Under the pieces are notes generated by a model that was not told the DNA's origin, searched no databases, and saw only the letters and a list, made by a program, of their open reading frames with translations. A DNA stretch of 27,110 bases, from NCBI GenBank assembly GCA_937899155.1, contig CALDJM010000037.1, positions 1 to 27,110 of the forward strand, written 5' to 3'. This document shows positions 1 through 7,367 of this stretch, in pieces (position 1 is the first letter of the stretch; the number at the start of each line of letters is the position of its first letter). The position numbers were made by a program, and so were the translations under genes. Origin of the DNA: an uncultured bacterium (lineage in GTDB: Bacteria; Patescibacteriota; Dojkabacteria; SC72).

Positions 1-864
1 AGGAGCACTTGGAACTAAAAAAGCGGGAGGATCTAAATACGGTTCAATAGGCTCAGTACTTGGTTCAATACTAGGAGGGTTAATAGGTAATATACCAGGA
101 GTATTTATAGGGGCATTCTTAGGAGCAACAGTAGGGGAGTATATATTTGCTAAAAAAGATTTCAACCAAAGTATAAAATTGGGGTTTGCATCATTTCTAG
201 GATTTCTAATAGGAACAGGATTAAAAGTAGCAGTTAATATCTCAATCATTGTATTTGTTCTGATTAAATTGTTGTAAAGGATTAGATTCCCTCTCATGTC
301 CTCAATGATATACAAATCTTTATCTTTTACAAAAACTCTCCGAGCATCAATATATTTAGGAATATCTAAAGACATCTCTCTATTGGGAGCAGCTATCTCT
401 TCCTTCTGTTCACTCTCAATATCTATTTTGTAGTAATGCTCCTCTAAAAAATCAACCGCTGTTACGGCAATAATGATACTCTCATTCATACGTATAGGTC
501 TAATTGTTTCAAATATCTTTATCTCTTTTATTACCTCCTCTTTACTATTCTTAATTCTAAAAATAGTTGAAAATTCATCAGGTGAGTTAATTATAAAATG
601 CTCAAACTCACAGAATATTAACTCCCCCTTTGAATCCAAACTCACAAAAGAATTAGGCTCTCTTTCCCCAATCTTCTCTAAGTTTTTTGAATATATGTTG
701 TATTTAAAAATATCCTTCTCCTTTACAATCAGAAGATCTTCATTAGAAATCCATTGAACTTGATGAGGAGAGGAAATATTCTCAATCACTTCTAACTCTC
801 TCTTCTCTATATTACAAAAAGAAAGAGAGTAGAGGAGGAGCAAAATAAGTGCTGTTTTAACCAT
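1..864 (-). CDS. Exported beta-propeller-like protein of unknown function, 3' end unclear/outside window
   Basis: The ATG at 864 lies 16 bases after the M23 peptidase stop on the same strand, so the two genes probably form an operon. The N-terminus MVKTALILLLLYSLSFC resembles a signal or lipoprotein peptide. The Cys at 17 follows L-S-F, which is not a canonical lipobox. Residues of about 30-200 consist of short beta-strand-like units (QWISNEDLLIVKEKDIFKYN, DLYIIEDMRGNLILYNN) that suggest propeller blades; no family was recognised. The frame has no stop before the window edge, so it runs at least 288 codons and overlaps the convergent DUF456 gene by 277 bases. The last part, beyond roughly residue 200, is proline- and asparagine-rich and is probably antisense shadow. 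The true end may therefore lie near 280, with a stop lost to an indel or mutation, or it may lie beyond the window. Confidence 0.55.
   Translation of the reverse strand, partial: MVKTALILLLLYSLSFCNIEKRELEVIENISSPHQVQWISNEDLLIVKEKDIFKYNIYSKNLEKIGEREPNSFVSLDSKGELIFCEFEHFIINSPDEFSTIFRIKNSKEEVIKEIKIFETIRPIRMNESIIIAVTAVDFLEEHYYKIDIESEQKEEIAAPNREMSLDIPKYIDARRVFVKDKDLYIIEDMRGNLILYNNLIRTNTMIEILTATFNPVPIRNPRNDANPNFILWLKSFLANIYSPTVAPKNAPINTPGILPINPPSIEPSTEPIEPYLDPPAFLVPSAP
2..277 (+). CDS. DUF456 family membrane protein, C-terminal part (5' end outside window)
   Basis: The frame is open from the left edge to a TAA at 275-277, giving 91 residues. It starts GALGTKKAGGSKYGSIGSVL, which is the conserved glycine-rich stretch of DUF456 membrane proteins. 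Alternating glycine-rich hydrophobic segments follow (GGLIGNIPGVFIGAFLGATVGEY, then a short KKDFNQS polar loop, then a hydrophobic end of about 30 residues). DUF456 proteins are small multi-pass membrane proteins of unknown role, and nothing here suggests a more precise function. The gene is convergent with a minus-strand frame that stays open through this whole region (see the 1-864 entry). I take this strand as the real coding strand because its residues match a known family, while the antisense reading gives a proline-rich string typical of the complement of glycine codons. Confidence 0.8.
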   Translation, partial: GALGTKKAGGSKYGSIGSVLGSILGGLIGNIPGVFIGAFLGATVGEYIFAKKDFNQSIKLGFASFLGFLIGTGLKVAVNISIIVFVLIKLL

Positions 865-880
865 ATATTTATTATTAAAA

Positions 881-1990
881 TTATCTACCTGGATGTGGAT
901 TGTCACCAGTTAATCTCCCTGGGTATTTTTTATAGTTTGCTGTGGGTATTAAATTCCAATCCTGCTCGATATAATCCACAGGATTTACATGGGTAGTCTG
1001 ACTTCTTCCTTTTCTGGTTTCAAAATGAAGATGATGGGCAAGAGGTTGACAATTCCAGCTTCCACTGTTTCCTGTCTTTGCTACAACCTCTCCTTTTTTG
1101 ACTCTCTTCCCAACATCAACATATGATTTTTCTAGATGAAAATATACTGTGTGCATCCCATTATCATGTTTGATTGTTAGGAAATTTCCTCCTGACTGGC
1201 ACTTGCCGTAATATGTATCATATCCTCTCCCTACAACAAGCCCATCCCCAACTGCGAGAGTATTTTCTCTTGCTACACTAAAATCGATACCTTTGTGTGG
1301 TTTTTGAAATGCAGTATATCCATGCCATTGAGAAACACCAACAGGTTTAGAGAACGGAAATCTGAATGGTTTTACATTTTGTCCTAAGACATCTTCTTTA
1401 GGCTTTGGTTTAGGTGCAGGTTTAGGAGGTTTTGGTGGAGTTGAGGGCTGTTCAACTATTATTGCTGGTATGATTGGTTCTTCTATGGTAATGCTCTGTG
1501 GAGGTGTAGGGTTTTCTGTTCTATTCTTATCAAACCGTTTTAACCAATACTCAGGCACATCCATTCCTATTCCTAATACAAGAATATCACTTGCATACAT
1601 ATAATTGTCTCTCTCTTCTGTCATATATTTATCAATATCCCAATAGTACAACTGAAGTACAATAACACTCTTCTGGAAAGGTCGTATGGTATATGACATA
1701 TCATCTGTATTCCTAAATGATGCACTCATTTGAAAATCTCCAATGACATAGTAGAAGTAGGGGGCGTAGGTGTAGCTTTTCTGTGGATTCTGATTCCTCC
1801 ATGACAGAACAATATCCTCACCTAACTCAAACCTCTGTCCATATTCAGGTGCAAGAATCTCAACATCTTGATTCTTGGACATCAACTCTTCATTGATACC
1901 TGGTGCGTCAATCATAGGTTCTCCTTGTGCGAAAAGAGGTAGAAAAAGGCTGTTTAAAGCCAATAGTAATATTTTTATAATCTTGCCCAT
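881..1990 (-). CDS. Secreted M23-family metallopeptidase (peptidoglycan endopeptidase-like)
   Basis: This 369-aa protein probably cleaves peptide cross-links of peptidoglycan outside the membrane. Residues 1-22 form a signal peptide (basic MGKIIK, hydrophobic core, AQG). Residues of about 41-145 look like an Ig-like or cell-surface module (EILAPEYGQRFELGEDIVLSW). Residues 161-200 are a Pro/Lys linker (PPKPPKPAPKPKP). Residues of about 205-340 are the M23/LytM domain. Zn ligands are visible as H232 and D236 (HKGID) and H322 in the H-x-H motif (HLH, 320-322), with H285 (YFHLE) as the usual extra catalytic His, so the enzyme should be active. The LytM core contains two cysteines, C264 and C314. 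The start lies just after a TAATCT -10-like box, so the transcript may be leaderless. secA is transcribed divergently 77 bases away. Confidence 0.9.
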   Translation of the reverse strand: MGKIIKILLLALNSLFLPLFAQGEPMIDAPGINEELMSKNQDVEILAPEYGQRFELGEDIVLSWRNQNPQKSYTYAPYFYYVIGDFQMSASFRNTDDMSYTIRPFQKSVIVLQLYYWDIDKYMTEERDNYMYASDILVLGIGMDVPEYWLKRFDKNRTENPTPPQSITIEEPIIPAIIVEQPSTPPKPPKPAPKPKPKEDVLGQNVKPFRFPFSKPVGVSQWHGYTAFQKPHKGIDFSVARENTLAVGDGLVVGRGYDTYYGKCQSGGNFLTIKHDNGMHTVYFHLEKSYVDVGKRVKKGEVVAKTGNSGSWNCQPLAHHLHFETRKGRSQTTHVNPVDYIEQDWNLIPTANYKKYPGRLTGDNPHPGR

Positions 1991-2050
1991 ATATAAAGAT
2001 TACAGTATGAAAATGAAATATTTATGAAAACAGAAAAATATATTTAGAGG

Positions 2051-2059
2051 TGGTATAAT
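2051..2059 (+). promoter_or_regulatory. Extended -10 promoter of secA, probably leaderless
   Basis: TGG-TATAAT is a perfect extended -10 element, and the secA ATG begins only 8 bases later (2068). Transcription would start at or within 1-2 bases of the start codon. No convincing -35 box is seen, as expected for an extended -10 promoter. Confidence 0.75.
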
Positions 2060-2067
2060 GTGAGGAT

Positions 2068-4986
2068 ATGTTCAAATTCCTAGGGAATCTTTTTGATTCA
2101 AATGAGAAACAGTTAAAGAAGATTGAGCCAATTGTAGAGGAGATTGATTCTTTGGAGGCAAGCCTTTCCAAACTTTCAGATGAGCAATTAAAGGAAAAAA
2201 CAATTGAGTTTAGAGAGAGGTTGGGTGTAGATTTAGAAAAGTGTAGAGAGGAATTTACAACAGTAGATTCGGAAGAATTAAACAGGAAGTTGGATAAAGA
2301 GAAGGAAACTCTTTATGAAATTCTTCCTGAAGCATTTGCTGTTGCTAGAGAAGCATCTAAGAGAGTGTCAAACCATAGGCATTTTGATGTACAGGTTATG
2401 GCAGGATATGTTTTGTTTGATAACAAGGTGGCTGAGTTGTTCACAGGTGAGGGTAAGACATTAGCAGCAAACCTACCTTTGTATCTATACTCTTTAACAG
2501 GTAGAGGAGCACACCTAGTTACAGTAAATGATTATCTAGCTAGAAGAGATGCTGAATGGACAGGCCATATTATGAATTCTCTTGGTATTAAAGTCGGGGC
2601 AATTAACTCTGGCAAACAGTACAGATTTGTTGATGATGAGGAGGCCATAAAACTCAAGGGTGATGATGCTAAGAAATTGATTAAAGAAAGAGAAACAAAG
2701 GCTAAAGAGGCAGGAAGACTAAAATATGATCATATGAGTGGGGTTAATCTTGTTGAGTGTAGTAAACAGGAAACATACGCTTGTGATATTGTTTACGGTA
2801 CAAATAGTGAGTTTGGTTTTGACTATCTTAGAGATAATATGGCACGCTCTCTTGAAGAGAGAGTTCAAGGTCCTAGATATTTTGTAATTGTTGATGAGGC
2901 TGACTCAATATTAATTGATGAGGCTAGAACTCCACTAATTATCTCTACTAGTGCAGATACTGCAAATGATCTGTACAAACAGTTTGCATCTTTAGTAAAG
3001 ACTCTAAATAAGGAACAGCACTATACTGTTGATGAGAAGGCTCACGCAGTTTCGTTGAATCAGGAAGGTATGGATGCGGTAGAGAAGGCTCTTAAGGTAG
3101 ACAATGTGTATGAGAATGCACAGTTAGCATATCATTTAGATAATGCACTTAAAGCAAAAGAACTATACCAATTAGATGATGAATATATGATTAGAAATGG
3201 TGAAATATTAATTGTTGATGAGTTCACAGGAAGAGCAATGGAGGGAAGAAGATACAGTGAAGGTCTTCACCAAGCAATTGAAGCTAAAGAGGGCGTAGAG
3301 GTTAAGAAGGAATCCAAAACAATGGCAACAATTACATTACAGAACTTCTTTAGATTGTACAAATATCTCTCAGGTATGACAGGTACAGCTATTACAGAAG
3401 CAGAAGAGTTCTCCCAAATCTACAATCTTGACACTATTGTTGTACCAACAAACAAGCCTGTTGTAAGACAGGACTACAACGATGTAGTGTATAGAACAAC
3501 AGAGGGTAAGTTCATGGCAATAATAAAAGATATTGCAGAGCATCATGCAAAAGGACAACCAATACTTGTAGGTACAACATCAGTTGAGAAGTCTGAAATA
3601 CTCTCAGATATGCTTAAAAAAGAAGGTATAAAGCACAATGTACTTAATGCTAAACAACACGAATTAGAAGCAAAGATTGTTTCTGAAGCAGGACAATTAG
3701 GTGCAGTGACAATAGCAACCAACATGGCTGGTAGAGGTACAGATATTGCACTAGGAGAGGGAGTCAAAGAGGTTGGAGGATTGTATGTAATTGGTTCTGA
3801 AAGGCATGAATCAAGAAGAATTGATAATCAGCTAAGAGGTAGGTCAGGAAGGCAGGGAGATCCAGGGGAATCCAAATTCTTTGTTTCATTTGATGATGAC
3901 TTAATGAGAATCTTTGGAGGAGATCGAATGAAACTCATAATGGAACAGGTAGGTCTTGATGATGAGATGGAGATCTCAGTTGGCTTGATTGGTAAATCAA
4001 TCGAAAATGCACAGAAGAAAGTAGAAGCATCAAACTACGATATAAGAAAAAGACTTGTTGAATATGATGATGTCCTTAATCAGCAGAGAGAAATAATATA
4101 TACCCTCAGAAGGAAGATTTTGGAAGTAGATATGCCAGAGGATGTAAAGCTTTCAGAAAAGTACATGAAGGGAGATTTGAAGCTTGTGAAGGATGTGGAT
4201 ATCGAAAGAGTTCAAGATGGTTTAGATGGTTTTGCATTAAACAGAAAAAATACTTGGGATATTCCAGAACTTGATGAATTTAAATATCCATTCTCAGCGC
4301 TAGACAAATGGGTTTTGAAGAAGGCTTTGGAGTATGTTGACTACTTAACAGCATCTGCATTAGCTGATGATATGAAGATAGATAATGTCGAAGAGAGAAG
4401 ATTGTATATGGAAATCTTAAATCTTCTTAGCGAAGACTTAGAAGGTATTGCAGTTGTTGAATTGGGATACAAAGATGCAGTATCTATGTTTAGAGAACTA
4501 TACCTAAAGGATGATGTAGCAAGGAGTGCAGAATTAAAGAGATTGGTATTGATGTGTTTTGTCATTCATATATATTCCATAGGCCTTAAAGCTATGCAAG
4601 AGCTCTCCAGATACCTCATTCTACAATCATTTGACAACTTCTGGATGGAGCATTTAGACACAATGACTGACTTGAGAGAGGGAATCTCTCTCAGAAACTT
4701 AGCACAGAGAGACCCTCTAGTAGAGTACAAAAATGAAGGATTCCAAATGTTTGATGATATGTTAGCAAAAGTGGATAACTTTGTCATAACAAGGTTCTTC
4801 AAGGTGAGGCTTGTTGCCAATGAATCAACAGCACCTCAGAGAACTTCATCAAATGAGGATAATAGACCGGGTAAAGTGGCTAAACAAAAAACTATACAGA
4901 AGGGAAAAAAGGTAGGAAGGAATGAGCCTTGTCCTTGTGGTAGTGGGAAAAAGTACAAAAAGTGTTGCTATCCAAAATATGGATAG
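2068..4986 (+). CDS. secA: Preprotein translocase ATPase SecA
   Basis: SecA drives Sec-dependent export of unfolded preproteins through SecYEG by ATP hydrolysis. The 972-aa protein is full length. It has an N-terminal helical region, then Walker A FTGEGKT at about 125-131, the YGTNSEFGFDYLRDNMA block, and the DEAD-type Walker B VDEADSILIDEARTPL near 275. The preprotein cross-linking domain follows, then helicase motifs TMATITLQNFFRLY and SGMTGTA, motif VI-type GRSGRQGDPG, and the scaffold/wing region (EGISLRNLAQRDPLVEYKNEG). The C-terminus is the zinc-binding SecB/lipid tail CPCGSGKKYKKCC (four Zn ligands) behind a basic linker. No Shine-Dalgarno is visible; the ATG sits 8 bases after a TGGTATAAT box. 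This is a housekeeping gene with no irregularity seen. Confidence 0.98.
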   Translation: MFKFLGNLFDSNEKQLKKIEPIVEEIDSLEASLSKLSDEQLKEKTIEFRERLGVDLEKCREEFTTVDSEELNRKLDKEKETLYEILPEAFAVAREASKRVSNHRHFDVQVMAGYVLFDNKVAELFTGEGKTLAANLPLYLYSLTGRGAHLVTVNDYLARRDAEWTGHIMNSLGIKVGAINSGKQYRFVDDEEAIKLKGDDAKKLIKERETKAKEAGRLKYDHMSGVNLVECSKQETYACDIVYGTNSEFGFDYLRDNMARSLEERVQGPRYFVIVDEADSILIDEARTPLIISTSADTANDLYKQFASLVKTLNKEQHYTVDEKAHAVSLNQEGMDAVEKALKVDNVYENAQLAYHLDNALKAKELYQLDDEYMIRNGEILIVDEFTGRAMEGRRYSEGLHQAIEAKEGVEVKKESKTMATITLQNFFRLYKYLSGMTGTAITEAEEFSQIYNLDTIVVPTNKPVVRQDYNDVVYRTTEGKFMAIIKDIAEHHAKGQPILVGTTSVEKSEILSDMLKKEGIKHNVLNAKQHELEAKIVSEAGQLGAVTIATNMAGRGTDIALGEGVKEVGGLYVIGSERHESRRIDNQLRGRSGRQGDPGESKFFVSFDDDLMRIFGGDRMKLIMEQVGLDDEMEISVGLIGKSIENAQKKVEASNYDIRKRLVEYDDVLNQQREIIYTLRRKILEVDMPEDVKLSEKYMKGDLKLVKDVDIERVQDGLDGFALNRKNTWDIPELDEFKYPFSALDKWVLKKALEYVDYLTASALADDMKIDNVEERRLYMEILNLLSEDLEGIAVVELGYKDAVSMFRELYLKDDVARSAELKRLVLMCFVIHIYSIGLKAMQELSRYLILQSFDNFWMEHLDTMTDLREGISLRNLAQRDPLVEYKNEGFQMFDDMLAKVDNFVITRFFKVRLVANESTAPQRTSSNEDNRPGKVAKQKTIQKGKKVGRNEPCPCGSGKKYKKCCYPKYG

Positions 4987-5009
4987 ATAAAATATTAATA
5001 ATAAGAACT

Positions 5010-5258
5010 ATGCAAAAGAATAAATGTAGTATGAGGGATAAGATTGCTCCAATCACAGGATATGTTTTATTAGTTACAGGTGCTGTTTTATTAGCTATTA
5101 AAACACTCTCTACGGAATATATAGATACAAACGGTGTTTTACACGAAAAATTCTTTTTACTTCCATTAGGTTTCTCCTTCCTGTTTCTTGGATTTATTAT
5201 TTTAGTCATATTCTATGCTCGAAATATAACTAAAAAGAACAGAAAGAGTAAATTATAG
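5010..5258 (+). CDS. DUF3955-like small membrane protein
   Basis: This 82-aa protein of unknown function has two hydrophobic segments (about residues 14-33 and 49-73). Between them lies LSTEYIDTNGVLHEKFFLLPLGFSFLFLG, closely resembling the TEYIDxNGxLHExFFLIPxGF signature of DUF3955 proteins. The C-terminus is basic (ARNITKKNRKSKL), placing it on the cytoplasmic side. I chose the ATG at 5010, 23 bases after the secA stop. The ATG at 5031 is an equally possible start, and no Shine-Dalgarno supports either. The short distance suggests read-through from secA, but a functional link to secretion is not shown. Confidence 0.75.
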   Translation: MQKNKCSMRDKIAPITGYVLLVTGAVLLAIKTLSTEYIDTNGVLHEKFFLLPLGFSFLFLGFIILVIFYARNITKKNRKSKL

Positions 5259-5340
5259 TTCTACGACATCCCACCCTCTGATTCTAAATCCTCACATTAA
5301 CCTTTAGTTTAGGTAAGAATAAACAAATAGATTTTATCTT

Positions 5341-5387
5341 CATAGTATGCAAAAAGCTTACACTATGAGTTTCTTGACACACTATGA
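5341..5387 (+). promoter_or_regulatory. Repeated ACTATG half-sites around the -35 region (candidate operator)
   Basis: ACACTATGA occurs at 5360-5368 and again at 5379-5387, exactly 19 bp apart, with the second copy overlapping the -35/spacer of the promoter at 5374-5402. An inverted half-site CATAGT lies at 5341-5346. Three copies of one hexamer around a promoter look like a regulator binding array. No regulator gene is adjacent. Confidence 0.45.
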
Positions 5388-5402
5388 ACCCTATACTATT
5401 CT
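5374..5402 (+). promoter_or_regulatory. Sigma70-type promoter of the zinc-ribbon gene
   Basis: A perfect -35 TTGACA (5374-5379), a 17-bp spacer and -10 TATTCT (5397-5402) lie just ahead of the ATG at 5415, leaving a leader of only about 5-6 bases. This is one of the few promoters in the window with a full consensus -35. Confidence 0.7.
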
Positions 5403-5414
5403 AGAGATATACGT

Positions 5415-5933
5415 ATGGGAACTTCTAAGAAAGCTAAAAAAGAGGAATTGATACCAACAAGAAGGAGTGTTCATGTTGTATATCTCTCATGTCCACACTG
5501 CTCACATGAAATTGATGATATAACCCTATGTCCTGTTTGTAATGAAGCTATGAAAGTTATAGATGTTGTTGAGAAATTTGGAGATGATGCTGAGAGATTT
5601 CTAAAGAGATTAGAGAAGAGAAAAGAGAAAAATGGAGAGGTTCCTGTTACAACAGACGATGAGTTAGAGATTGATGAGGAGGAACCAAACATTATTCTAA
5701 TGGGTGCAGATGATTCATTAGATGATGGTGGAATTGATCCTACTGCAGATACAGACGATGGCTCACTCGATGTTATCTTCCCAGATGATACAGATGATGA
5801 CACTTCACATACAGGAGATGTTTCTTTAGATGAAGATTTAGCAAAGGCATTGGAGCAATTAGATTCAGAAGAAGAAGAAAATGTCACAGCAGAAGATTTC
5901 GGTTTTGATGATGGAGAAATACCTGAGTTGTAG
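5415..5933 (+). CDS. Acidic protein with N-terminal zinc ribbon, unknown function
   Basis: The protein has 172 aa. Residues of about 1-15 are basic (GTSKKAKKEELIPTRR). Two CxxC knuckles follow (CPHC and CPVC, about residues 26-41), forming a probable zinc ribbon, and then a charged helix (VEKFGDDAERFLKRLEKRKEKN). From about residue 80 to the end the chain is dominated by Asp/Glu (DDSLDDGGIDPTADTDDG and similar) and is likely disordered. Such a layout suggests a nucleic-acid- or protein-binding head with an acidic mimic-like tail, but I do not recognise a named family. It has its own promoter with repeated operator-like sites, and the -35 of the following ClpP-family gene overlaps its stop codon, so the two are adjacent but may be separately transcribed. 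Confidence 0.8.
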   Translation: MGTSKKAKKEELIPTRRSVHVVYLSCPHCSHEIDDITLCPVCNEAMKVIDVVEKFGDDAERFLKRLEKRKEKNGEVPVTTDDELEIDEEEPNIILMGADDSLDDGGIDPTADTDDGSLDVIFPDDTDDDTSHTGDVSLDEDLAKALEQLDSEEEENVTAEDFGFDDGEIPEL

Positions 5934-5956
5934 AGATGTAAATAATTTTTTATAAT
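5928..5956 (+). promoter_or_regulatory. Promoter of the ClpP-family gene, leaderless
   Basis: TTGTAG (5928-5933) lies exactly 17 bp upstream of TATAAT (5951-5956), and the ATG follows 6 bases later at 5963. The -35 overlaps the TAG stop of the upstream gene. Confidence 0.65.
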
Positions 5957-5962
5957 TCCTCT

Positions 5963-6628
5963 ATGGATTCTTTTAGAGAAGATATGTCTGATAGAGCAAC
6001 TGCCAACAAAATGGTTGGGGATGCATATAAGATACCTCCAAGTTTCGTAGAGGAAACGACTGGCTTGGTTGTACCTGAAAGGTTAAGAAGACCATCTGCA
6101 GAGGTTCAGATTACTGGGAGAGTTGATGAAGCTATGTTTAAAAAACTCTGTGAAGATTTTTCAAAGATAGAGAAAGGAAATGGTAATAAAGATTCTCTTG
6201 ATATCTCACTAGCATCATTTGGAGGCTCTGTTTATTTTGGCTTTGCAATATTTGATAGGATATCTCAATTTTCAAAAGCTAACAATGCACCTGTTTCAAT
6301 CACAGGATATGGTCCAATTATGTCAATGGGAGCATTTATCATACAATCAGGTGATATTAGAAGAATGCCTGAAAATTCGACAATGTTGATTCATCCAACA
6401 AGTGGTGAAATGAGGGGTAGTATAGAAGATACACGGTTTGAACTTGCTCAAAGAGAGATTATAGAAAAACAGTATATTAAGGTTGTTTCTGATAGAATTA
6501 GGAAATCAGGGAGAAGTGATTTTACTGATGAAGAACTTGATCGTGTAATGCATGCAAATGGGAATAACGGAACATACTTTACTGCACAAGAAGCTAAGGA
6601 TTTTGGTCTTATAGATGAAATAGTATAG
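5963..6628 (+). CDS. ClpP-family serine protease-like protein
   Basis: This 221-aa protein has the ClpP/crotonase-like fold signature. It shows ASFGGSVYFGFAIFDRI (the oxyanion Gly-Gly and helix), GYGPIMSMGAFI with nucleophile S121 in the SM context, MLIHPTSG with H144, and YFTAQEAKDFGLIDEIV at the end. The catalytic Asp of classic ClpP, which lies seven residues after the E of ERDTERDxFxSAxEA in the E. coli protein, aligns here with Gly203 in a Gly/Asn-rich stretch, so the triad looks incomplete. The protein has an N-terminal extension of about 40 residues relative to mature ClpP. It may be a ClpP homologue working with Clp ATPases or a specialised, possibly less active protease. No clpX lies in the window. 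Confidence 0.85.
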   Translation: MDSFREDMSDRATANKMVGDAYKIPPSFVEETTGLVVPERLRRPSAEVQITGRVDEAMFKKLCEDFSKIEKGNGNKDSLDISLASFGGSVYFGFAIFDRISQFSKANNAPVSITGYGPIMSMGAFIIQSGDIRRMPENSTMLIHPTSGEMRGSIEDTRFELAQREIIEKQYIKVVSDRIRKSGRSDFTDEELDRVMHANGNNGTYFTAQEAKDFGLIDEIV

Positions 6629-6704
6629 ATTTTTTATACTCCTTCTTTTATATTCAAAACATTTTTCTACTAACTTTGTCAATGTTTCAAAATGGAATTT
6701 GAGA

Positions 6705-6710
6705 TATAAT
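6705..6710 (+). promoter_or_regulatory. -10 box upstream of the UPF0200-like kinase
   Basis: TATAAT at 6705-6710 predicts a start near 6717 and a leader of about 26 bases before the ATG at 6743. No good -35 was found at the right spacing. Confidence 0.45.
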
Positions 6711-6742
6711 TGAATATTAACATTTCAAATAAATATCTAACA

Positions 6743-7294
6743 ATGAAAAACATAATAATAGCAGTTGTAGGTCTATGTGGTTCTGGTAAATCAGAAGTGA
6801 CCAATATCTTCATAGAAAATAAGTTTGAGAAGGTATATTTTGGTGATGTAACTTTTGATGAAATGAAGAAAAGAGATCTTCCTGTAACTCCTGAGAATGA
6901 AAAAATGATGAGAGAGGAACTTCGTGCTACAAATGATATGGCAATATATGCAAAGAAGAGTGAACCTAGGATTAAGAAAGCATATAATGAAGGTAAGAAT
7001 GTTGTTGTCGAAAGCCTCTATTCATGGAGCGAGTATAAATATCTAAAAGAAATATACAAAGAGAATTTCAAACTATTAGCAGTTGTTACAGATAGGGATA
7101 TTCGTGCAGAAAGACTTAAAAATAGACCGTATAGACCGCTTACTGACGAAGAGGTTACTACAAGGGATTATTCTGAGATAGAGAATATTGAAAAGGCTGG
7201 ACCTATTGCCATTGCAGATCACTTTGTTTTAAACAATGGAAGTTTTGATGAACTTAAAAAACAGGTACAGGAGTATATAGCTACTATTATCTAG
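6743..7294 (+). CDS. P-loop nucleotide kinase, UPF0200/dephospho-CoA-kinase-like
   Basis: The 183-aa protein has an N-terminal Walker A GLCGSGKS at residues 10-17. The segment FGDVTFDEMKKRDLPVTPENEKMMREELR matches the archaeal UPF0200 family pattern (GDVxxxEAxxRGLxxTxENxGxxxxxLR) better than true CoaE. A Walker-B-like strand NVVVESLYS, the lid RLKNRPYRPLTDEEVTTRDYSE, and a C-terminal ADHFVLNNGSFDELKKQV (ADxxIxNxGSxxEL) follow. It probably phosphorylates a nucleotide or small metabolite; the substrate is unknown. I chose the ATG at 6743 because it places the P-loop right after the first strand; an in-frame TTG at 6710 would add 11 unsupported residues. Confidence 0.8.
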   Translation: MKNIIIAVVGLCGSGKSEVTNIFIENKFEKVYFGDVTFDEMKKRDLPVTPENEKMMREELRATNDMAIYAKKSEPRIKKAYNEGKNVVVESLYSWSEYKYLKEIYKENFKLLAVVTDRDIRAERLKNRPYRPLTDEEVTTRDYSEIENIEKAGPIAIADHFVLNNGSFDELKKQVQEYIATII

Positions 7295-7367
7295 TATTTT
7301 TCTAAAACTGAACATTTAATGAACAGATAATCCCTGTATATTGCCGTTTATAGCCCTTCATGTAATA

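Noticed and set aside
473..757. Open plus-strand frame of 94 codons
   Set aside because: It is antisense to the exported-protein gene starting at 864, which has a signal peptide and sits right behind the M23 gene. The plus reading is Ser/Phe/Ile-rich noise.
5471..5887. Minus-strand frame of 138 codons rich in serine
   Set aside because: It is the complement of the Asp/Glu codons of the zinc-ribbon protein, a common shadow.
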